A stretch of DNA of 11,589 nt from contig JBJHBG010000132.1 of the NCBI GenBank assembly GCA_050485385.1, positions 1 to 11,589 on the forward strand, read 5' to 3'. The notes under the pieces were generated by a model, which made no database searches, was not told where the DNA came from, and was given only the letters and a program-made list of their open reading frames with translations. The DNA comes from RECO01 sp050485385 (lineage in GTDB: Bacteria; Pseudomonadota; Alphaproteobacteria; Geminicoccales; Geminicoccaceae). Positions 6,421 through 11,589 of this stretch are shown here, piece by piece (position 1 is the stretch's first letter; every line of letters begins with the position of its first letter). Made by a program: the position numbers and the translations under genes.

Positions 6421-9400
6421 CTACTCGGCCGGCTGCGGCAGGCCGTCGCCCGCCCGGCGTTCGCGGGCGAGGCTGGTCAGGCCCAGGTCGTGCAGCACGG
6501 CAAAGGCGCAGGGCACGACGACCAGTACCAGCACGGTCGACGCCAGCAGTCCGAAGGCGAGCGAGGTCACCAAAGGCGTGAGCACCTGCGCCTGGAGGCT
6601 GGTCTCGAACATCATCGGCGTCACGCCGGCGATGGTGGTGAGCGAGGTGAGCACCACGGCACGGAAGCGGTCGCGGCTCGCCAGCTTCGCCGCCTCCACC
6701 ACGTCGCCCACCTCCCGCGCCCGGAGCTTGACGAAGTTCACGAGCAGGATGGAATCGTTGACGACGATGCCGGCCAGTGCCGCGAAGCCGAGCACACTCG
6801 GCATCGACATGTCGAGCCCCATGACGAGGTGGCCGAGGATCACGCCGATGGCGGCGAGCGGAATGGCGAGCAGGACGACGACGGGCTCGACGTAGCTGCG
6901 GAAGAGAAAGCTCAACAGCACGAACATGGCGAGCACGCCGAGCAGGAAGGCACGCTGCATGCTCTGGCCGGTCTTCTCCTGCTCCGCCCGCTCGCCCTCG
7001 AGGCCGAGCACGACCCCCGGAAAACGCTCGCGCAGGTCGGGCAGGAACGCGCGCAGTGGGCCGTCCAAGAGGCGGTTGACGTTCACCTTGGCGCGGTCGA
7101 CCTCACCCGTCAGCGTCGCCACCCGCTCGCCGTCGATGCGGTTGATCTGGGCGAGCCCCGCGCCCCAGGCGAAGTCGGCGACGGCGGCGAGCGGCAGCAC
7201 GCCGCCGCCGGGCAGGGCGATGGGCAGGGTGTCGAGATCGCCGAGAAAGGCGAGGTCGGCCGCCGCCATGCGCACGTTGACCTCGACGGTCTCGCGGCCG
7301 ATCTGAAGCTCGACCGCGGTGTTGCCGGTAAGGGCCGCGCGCACCTGACCCGCCACCATGCGCGCATCCAGCCCGAGCGCCCTCGCCCCCTCCTTCAGCG
7401 CGAGGCGAATCTCGGGCTTGCCCTCGCGCAGGTCGTGCAACAGGTCCGCTACGCCGTCGACGCGCTCGAACCACCCCTGCAGTGCCGCGGCCGCCGCCTG
7501 CAGTTCCCGCAGATCGTCGCCGTAGAGCCGCACCTCCAACGGCACGCCCGCGGGGCCGATGATCGGTTCCTTGAAGGCGACGTTGACGGCACCGGCGACC
7601 GGCCCCGTCGCCTCGCGCCAGCGCGCCAGCATGGACGGCACGCTGACGTGACGCTCGGCATTCGCGACCAAGTCGATGGTGACGGTGGCGAGATGCGGCC
7701 CGCTTTCGGCAACGTCGGCGTTCTGGTTGGTCCGCACGAAGGTCGCCCGAAACAGCGAGCGGCGCTCGGGATGGCTCGCTTGCAGCTCGCGGTCGACCGT
7801 CTCGAGCCCGGCCAGGATCTGGTCGAGTGCCCGCCGGGTCTCGGCCAAGGGCGTGCCCGGCGGCAGCACCAGCCGCGCCTCCAAGGTGTCGCCCTCGAGG
7901 CTCGGAAAGGCGCGAAAGCCCACCTGCCCGCCGACCAGGAGCGACAGCGTGGTGAGGAAGACGCCGACGACGGTGCCCAGCACGAGGTAGCGCCAAGCCA
8001 CCGCCCAATCGACGATGCGCCCGAGGCCGTGCTCGCGGAAGGCTTCGAAGCGGCCGCGCACGAAGCGCTGCAACCCGGAGGGACGCTCCTCGCGCAAGGC
8101 ACCCGCGATATGGTGCGGCAGAATGAGGAAGGCCTCGATCAGGCTGAAGGTGAGCGTGATGATCAGCACCACCGGCACCGCCACCAACACCTTGCCGATG
8201 TTGCCCTCCAGGAAGGCCAAGGGCGTGAAGACGCAGATCGAGGTGGCGAACGAGGCGGCAACGCTGGGCAGCACCTGCCGCGCCCCCGCCACCGCCGCGT
8301 CGTAGGGGGCGAGGCCCTCCTGGACCTTGGCGGCGATGTTCTCGGCGATGACGATGCTGTCGTCCATGATCACGCCGATGGCGATCAACAGCGCCACCAT
8401 GGTGATCATGTTCACCGAGTAGCCGATGAGCACCATGACCGCGAAGGTGCCGAGGAACGACGCCGGCAACGCCATCGCCACCCAAAAGGCGAAGCGGAAC
8501 GAGAAGAAGAGCCACATCACCCCGAAGACCAGCACGAGACCGAGGAGGCCGTTGCTCACGAGTAGGTCCATGCGGCTCTGGACGATCGAGGCGTTGTCGC
8601 GGGTGAAGACGTAGCGCACGCCTTGCGGCGCCGCCGCCCGTTCCGCCTCGACGAAGCGACGCACCTCGCCCATGACCGTCAAGGTGTCCTGCGCCTTGGT
8701 CTTGCGGATGACGAGGAGGGCGGCCCGCTCGCCGTCGAGCTCCACCCGCACCGCCCGGTCGTCGTAGCCCTCGACGATGCGGGCGACGTCGCCCAGCCGC
8801 ACCTCGCCGCCGGCACCGCCGCCGACCACCACCAGTTCCGCCAGCTCCGCCGGGTCGCGCCGCTTGTCGGCCAACCGGACGAGGACGTCCCCGCCGCGCG
8901 TCTCCAAGGTGCCGGCCGGCAGATCCAGGCTCTGGCGGGCGACGAGGTCGGCCACCTGACCCAGATCGAGGCCGAAGCGGTGCAGGCTCGCCACATCCAG
9001 CTCGATCCGGATCTCCGGCTCGGCGAAGCCCTCGACGTCGACCTGCGCGACCGACGTGGCCCGCATCAGCCGCGCCTTCACGTCCTCGGCGAAGCGCCTG
9101 AGGTCGCGCTCGCTCATCGGCCCGGTGAGGGCCAGCGAGACGACGCGGTCGGTGAGGTCGAGCACGCGCACCACCGGCCGCTCGGCGATGTCGGGGAAAC
9201 GGTCGATGGCCTCGATCTCGGTGCGGACGTCCGCAACGAACCGCTGCTGGTCCGCGCCGTCGCGCATGTCGAGGGTGACCGAGACCACCCCCTCCCGCGC
9301 CTGACAGCGCAACTCGTCGAGGTCCTGCACCCCCTCCAGGGCCTCCTCGATGGGCAGGCAGATCGCCTCCTCGCCCTCCTCGGCCGAAGCACCCGGATAG

Positions 9401-9543
9401 GGCACCGTGATGCCCACCCGGTCGGTCTCGAAGTCGGGAAAGGTCGCCCGCTGCAACTGCGGCAGGGCCAACAGACCGACCGCCATCAACGTCACCATCA
9501 AGAGGTTGGCGGCCGTCGGATGCCGCGCGAACAGCGCGATCAC
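6421..9543 (-). CDS. RND-family efflux transporter, inner-membrane pump subunit (AcrB-like)
   Basis: A 1040-residue proton-driven pump of the resistance-nodulation-division superfamily, which in relatives exports drugs, lipids or other hydrophobic compounds across both membranes. It shows the family layout: TM1 at about 10-30, a first periplasmic loop (31-325), TM2-TM6 (about 330-475), TM7 at about 518-538, a second loop (540-860), and TM8-TM12 (865-1020). The proton-relay pair is present in TM4 as D394-D395 (IGVIMDDSIVIAEN). R961 matches AcrB R971. The AcrB K940 position in TM10 is N929, followed by D930 (GIVVNDSILLVNF), so the proton relay differs from that of AcrB. The start is GTG at 9543, overlapping the adaptor stop as GTGA. 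Substrate cannot be inferred, and no outer-membrane channel gene lies nearby. Confidence 0.95.
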   Translation of the reverse strand: MIALFARHPTAANLLMVTLMAVGLLALPQLQRATFPDFETDRVGITVPYPGASAEEGEEAICLPIEEALEGVQDLDELRCQAREGVVSVTLDMRDGADQQRFVADVRTEIEAIDRFPDIAERPVVRVLDLTDRVVSLALTGPMSERDLRRFAEDVKARLMRATSVAQVDVEGFAEPEIRIELDVASLHRFGLDLGQVADLVARQSLDLPAGTLETRGGDVLVRLADKRRDPAELAELVVVGGGAGGEVRLGDVARIVEGYDDRAVRVELDGERAALLVIRKTKAQDTLTVMGEVRRFVEAERAAAPQGVRYVFTRDNASIVQSRMDLLVSNGLLGLVLVFGVMWLFFSFRFAFWVAMALPASFLGTFAVMVLIGYSVNMITMVALLIAIGVIMDDSIVIAENIAAKVQEGLAPYDAAVAGARQVLPSVAASFATSICVFTPLAFLEGNIGKVLVAVPVVLIITLTFSLIEAFLILPHHIAGALREERPSGLQRFVRGRFEAFREHGLGRIVDWAVAWRYLVLGTVVGVFLTTLSLLVGGQVGFRAFPSLEGDTLEARLVLPPGTPLAETRRALDQILAGLETVDRELQASHPERRSLFRATFVRTNQNADVAESGPHLATVTIDLVANAERHVSVPSMLARWREATGPVAGAVNVAFKEPIIGPAGVPLEVRLYGDDLRELQAAAAALQGWFERVDGVADLLHDLREGKPEIRLALKEGARALGLDARMVAGQVRAALTGNTAVELQIGRETVEVNVRMAAADLAFLGDLDTLPIALPGGGVLPLAAVADFAWGAGLAQINRIDGERVATLTGEVDRAKVNVNRLLDGPLRAFLPDLRERFPGVVLGLEGERAEQEKTGQSMQRAFLLGVLAMFVLLSFLFRSYVEPVVVLLAIPLAAIGVILGHLVMGLDMSMPSVLGFAALAGIVVNDSILLVNFVKLRAREVGDVVEAAKLASRDRFRAVVLTSLTTIAGVTPMMFETSLQAQVLTPLVTSLAFGLLASTVLVLVVVPCAFAVLHDLGLTSLARERRAGDGLPQPAE

Positions 9544-10745
9544 GGCAAGAGGCCGCTGATCCGGGTCGCCCCGTCGAAGCCGATGGGCACCGGCGCCAGC
9601 TTCATGCCCTCGATGGCCGGAGCGACGGGGCCGACCACCACCCGCTCGCCCTCCAGCAGCCCGGCGTCGATCACCGCGAGGTCGTCGAGCACGGCATGCA
9701 CGCGCACCGACCTGAAGCGCAGGCGGTCGTCGGCGTCGACCACGTAAAGCCGGGGGTCCCCGTCGCCCTGCCGCAGCGCCCCCGCCGGCACGACCAGCCG
9801 ATCCGGCAGCGGACGGCCCTCCAGCACCACCTGCACGTGCATGTTCTTGGTCAACGGCGGCCGCTCGCCCGGCCGCGCCTGACCGTAAGGGTCGGCGACA
9901 CGGACGATGATGCCGAGGGTGCGGGTCTCGGGGTCGATGCGGTCGCTCGGCCGGTCGAAGCTGGCCGCCCAGCTCACGTCGAGGTCGCGCTCGCGCAGCC
10001 GCACCGTGGCCGCCAGCCCCACCAGATCGGGCAAGCGCTGCAACGCCCGGACGTCGTAGCGCCCGTCGCCGGCGCCGGCGAGCGCCATCAGCGGCCGCAG
10101 CCGGGACAGCGCGAACTGGGCGTCGACCTCGGCATGGTCGATACCGTCCAGTTCGGCCAGCGCCTGGCCGCGCGCCACGTAATGCCCGGCCTCGACCATC
10201 ACCTCGGCGACCCGCGCATCGAACGGCAGGAACAACTCGGTGCGCTCCAGGTCCAACTCGGCCTGCCGCAGTTCCGCCTCGCGCACCGCCCGCTCGGCCG
10301 CCCGCACTTCCAACTCCGGCTCGATCTCGGCGAGACTGGCCTCGATGTTCTGCCGCCGGTCCAGCCGCGTCAGGTAGTTGGTCTCGGCCTGATCGACCGC
10401 CGTCCGGCTGGTCGCGCCCCGGCGCAACAGGTCGCGCTGCCGCTCCAACTCCACCTCGGCGAGCCCGAGTGCGCGCCCCTCCAGCTCCAAGGTGCGCGTG
10501 AGATTGTCGCGCCGTACCTCGATCCGCAGCATCTCCGCCGCAAGGCGTCGCAACTCCGCCTCGGTGCGGGCGCGCACCAGCAACAGATCGGCATCGTCGA
10601 GCCTGAGGAGGCGGGTGCCGGCAGCGAGCGTGCGCCCGCGCTCCAGCTGCGGGTGGCGTTCGACGATGCGGCCCGAGGTCTCGGCCGTCGCCGTGAAGGT
10701 GCGGGCGGGGCGGACCACGCCGAATCCCACCGCGCGCGGCACCAC
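9540..10745 (-). CDS. RND efflux periplasmic adaptor (HlyD/MFP family), N-terminus cut by assembly gap
   Basis: This is the membrane-fusion protein that links the RND pump to an outer-membrane channel. About 401 residues remain after the gap. In order: a first lipoyl half-motif (TSGRIVERHPQLERGRTLAAGTRLLRLD, about 24-51, split here only in position), a long alpha-helical hairpin (about 55-175, many Arg/Glu/Leu), the second lipoyl half (LFLPFDARVAEVMVEAGHYV, then ARGQALAELD), a beta-barrel domain and a membrane-proximal domain ending DGATRISGLLP. The GTG at 10745 is only the first codon after the 10-N gap and is not a credible biological start. A membrane anchor reads on the far side of the gap (10756-10905). 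The stop overlaps the pump start by 4 bases (GTGA), so the two are an operon. Confidence 0.9.
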   Translation of the reverse strand: MVPRAVGFGVVRPARTFTATAETSGRIVERHPQLERGRTLAAGTRLLRLDDADLLLVRARTEAELRRLAAEMLRIEVRRDNLTRTLELEGRALGLAEVELERQRDLLRRGATSRTAVDQAETNYLTRLDRRQNIEASLAEIEPELEVRAAERAVREAELRQAELDLERTELFLPFDARVAEVMVEAGHYVARGQALAELDGIDHAEVDAQFALSRLRPLMALAGAGDGRYDVRALQRLPDLVGLAATVRLRERDLDVSWAASFDRPSDRIDPETRTLGIIVRVADPYGQARPGERPPLTKNMHVQVVLEGRPLPDRLVVPAGALRQGDGDPRLYVVDADDRLRFRSVRVHAVLDDLAVIDAGLLEGERVVVGPVAPAIEGMKLAPVPIGFDGATRISGLLP

Positions 10746-10755
10746 NNNNNNNNNN
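10746..10755. other. Assembly gap (10 N)
   Basis: Ten undetermined bases interrupt the adaptor gene. Ten is not a multiple of three, and the frames on the two sides do not join at this length. The run is therefore probably a placeholder of unknown true size. Confidence 0.97.
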
Positions 10756-10905
10756 GCCGAGCGCCAGCCCGCCGACGATCAGCGGGGGCAGAAGCCATAG
10801 GCGGCGCCACAGATGGCGCCTGGATGCGGACGGCGGGACGATCTCGGTGCGCCTTTGCTTGACAGGCCGGTCGATGGCGGGAATGTCGGCGCGTCTCGCG
10901 GGGGG
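10756..10905 (-). other. Likely N-terminal coding fragment of the RND adaptor, start codon not found
   Basis: On the minus strand one frame is open from just after a TGA at 10908-10906 to the gap. It encodes a basic stretch (VKQRRTEIV..., SRRHLWRRL) followed by the hydrophobic WLLPPLIVGGLALG. This is the usual cytoplasmic tip and inner-membrane anchor or signal of an adaptor. No ATG, GTG or TTG occurs in this frame after the stop. An ATT at 10884-10882 would be the only near-standard candidate and has no Shine-Dalgarno. A frame error near the gap is therefore possible: an ATG at 10919 opens in another frame. Confidence 0.5.
10859..10887 (+). promoter_or_regulatory. Candidate promoter of the TauE/SafE gene
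   Basis: A perfect -35 hexamer TTGACA (10859-10864) is followed after 17 bp by AATGTC (10882-10887), a poor -10. It would start transcription about 25 bases before the ATG at 10918. A G-run at 10900-10905 could act as a distant ribosome-binding site. The weak -10 keeps confidence low. Confidence 0.3.
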
Positions 10906-10917
10906 TCAACCCGGACC

Positions 10918-11589
10918 ATGGACCTCTACCTGCCGATCGCCGAAATGTCGGTGAACGCTCTCGTCGTGCTTGCCCTCGGCGCCGGGGTCGGGTTCCTCTC
11001 GGGTATCTTCGGCGTGGGCGGCGGCTTCCTCATGACGCCGCTGCTCCTGTTCATCGGCATCCCCGCCGCCGTCGCCGTCGGCACCCAGGCGAGCCAAATC
11101 CTCGCCTCCTCGGTCTCCGGCGTGCTCGCCCACATGCGCCGGATGACGGTCGACTTCCGCATGGGCTGGGTGCTGACCGTCGGCGGTGCCGCCGGCTCCT
11201 TCCTCGGCGTCTGGCTGTTCGGCATCGTCAAGGCGATGGGCCAGACCGACCTGCTGGTCTCGGTGCTCTACGTCCTCCTGCTCGGCACCGTCGGCTCGCT
11301 GATGCTCGGCGAAAGCATCATCACCTGGTTCCGGCGGCGCAAAGGTGGCGGCCCCGGGCGCGGCCGCAGCCGCCACAACTGGGCGCACTTCCTGCCGTTC
11401 AAGATGCGCTTTCCCCGCTCGCAACTCTACATCAGTGCGCTCGTACCGCTCGCCGTCGGTGGCCGGCATCTCCGGACCGGGGTAGTCGACAAGCGCTCGG
11501 AAGTTGCTGAACGCCTGCGGCCGGTACGGCGGGAAGCTCCGGACGTCCAAGCCCATCAGGAGAACCGACGCGATCGCAACCCGCGTCCC
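10918..11589 (+). CDS. TauE/SafE-family membrane exporter (sulfite exporter-like), 3' end aberrant
   Basis: A polytopic membrane protein of the TauE/SafE (former DUF81) family, whose members export sulfite, sulfoacetate or related anions; the substrate here is unknown. It begins MDLYLPIAEMSVNALVVLAL and carries the first family repeat GVGFLSGIFGVGGGFLMTPLL (about 24-43). VGTQASQILASSVSGVLAH and a second pair of membrane helices follow, then a basic cytoplasmic loop (RRRKGGGPGRGRSRH, then FKMRFPRSQLYISALVPLAVG). In the family this last motif is normally followed by a second half beginning like the first (a GVGGGF repeat). Here, after residue 181 (base 11460), the frame turns into Arg-rich, non-membrane sequence (GGRHLRTGVVDKRSEVAERL...) and runs open to the window edge. 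Only 10918-11460 is credible as this gene. Confidence 0.85.
   Translation, partial: MDLYLPIAEMSVNALVVLALGAGVGFLSGIFGVGGGFLMTPLLLFIGIPAAVAVGTQASQILASSVSGVLAHMRRMTVDFRMGWVLTVGGAAGSFLGVWLFGIVKAMGQTDLLVSVLYVLLLGTVGSLMLGESIITWFRRRKGGGPGRGRSRHNWAHFLPFKMRFPRSQLYISALVPLAVGGRHLRTGVVDKRSEVAERLRPVRREAPDVQAHQENRRDRNPRP
11461..11589 (-). other. Possible coding fragment of an unrelated gene on the minus strand
   Basis: Read on the minus strand from the window edge, this stretch gives a hydrophobic then aromatic/Pro-rich peptide (VAIASVLLMGLDVRSF, FPPYRPQAFSNFRALVDYPG). About 38 of 43 third codon positions are G or C, against about 29 of 44 in the plus frame that continues the TauE gene. This favours minus-strand coding and a foreign piece joined near 11460. 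I do not recognise the protein. Confidence 0.35.

Noticed and set aside
6490..8565. A 691-codon plus-strand open frame, very rich in His, Asp, Gln and Arg.
   Set aside because: It is antisense to the RND transporter and has the composition typical of a complementary frame. No domain is visible.
10906..11556. A 216-codon minus-strand open frame opposite the TauE/SafE gene.
   Set aside because: Most of it is an acidic, His/Glu/Asp-rich shadow of the exporter. Only the part beyond about 11460 looks like genuine coding, and that part is listed separately.

Overview
The window is strongly GC-rich. It carries a MntR of the Escherichia coli type, a short phasin-like protein fused to a helix-hairpin-helix domain with a PhaR-like operator, and a paired secreted/cytoplasmic cyclophilin locus. 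Together these suggest an alphaproteobacterium (Rhodospirillales/Geminicoccales-like) able to make polyhydroxyalkanoate. The taxonomic call is an inference from gene types and base composition. The sequence looks like draft or metagenomic assembly: there is a 10-N gap at 10746-10755, and what looks like a chimeric join near 11460.

Left part, + strand (1-2713). The end of a manganese/zinc/iron ABC transporter operon comes first: a membrane permease followed by the Mn-responsive repressor MntR. After a 68-bp gap come three unrecognised genes, tightly packed with two GTGA start/stop overlaps (1438-1878, 1875-2249, 2246-2713). They form a translationally coupled trio of a small soluble protein, a second small soluble protein and a small membrane protein with a coiled coil. 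No family could be assigned to any of them.

Middle part, - strand (2733-6349). Read in the direction of transcription, there is a secreted cyclophilin-type prolyl isomerase, overlapping by ATGA with a cytoplasmic paralogue about 77% identical to it. An ABC-F ATPase of the YheS type follows, and then the phasin-like/HHH gene. The phasin-like gene has its own promoter region, in which a TGC-rich dyad overlaps the -10 element, as expected for repression by the PHA-responsive regulator PhaR.

Right part, - strand (6421-about 10905). An RND efflux pump operon: a periplasmic adaptor (HlyD/MFP type) followed by, and overlapping, a 1040-residue inner-membrane RND transporter. The adaptor N-terminus is cut by the assembly gap, and no standard start codon is visible for it. 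No outer-membrane channel gene is present.

Far right, + strand (10918-11589). A TauE/SafE-family membrane exporter diverges from the adaptor. Its family-like sequence stops abruptly at about residue 181. The last roughly 130 bp fit coding on the opposite strand better, so the contig end is probably chimeric or rearranged.

No tRNA, rRNA, CRISPR array, insertion sequence or complete mobile element was seen. Most of the window is ordinary chromosomal housekeeping and transport. The least explained part is the three-gene cluster at 1438-2713.
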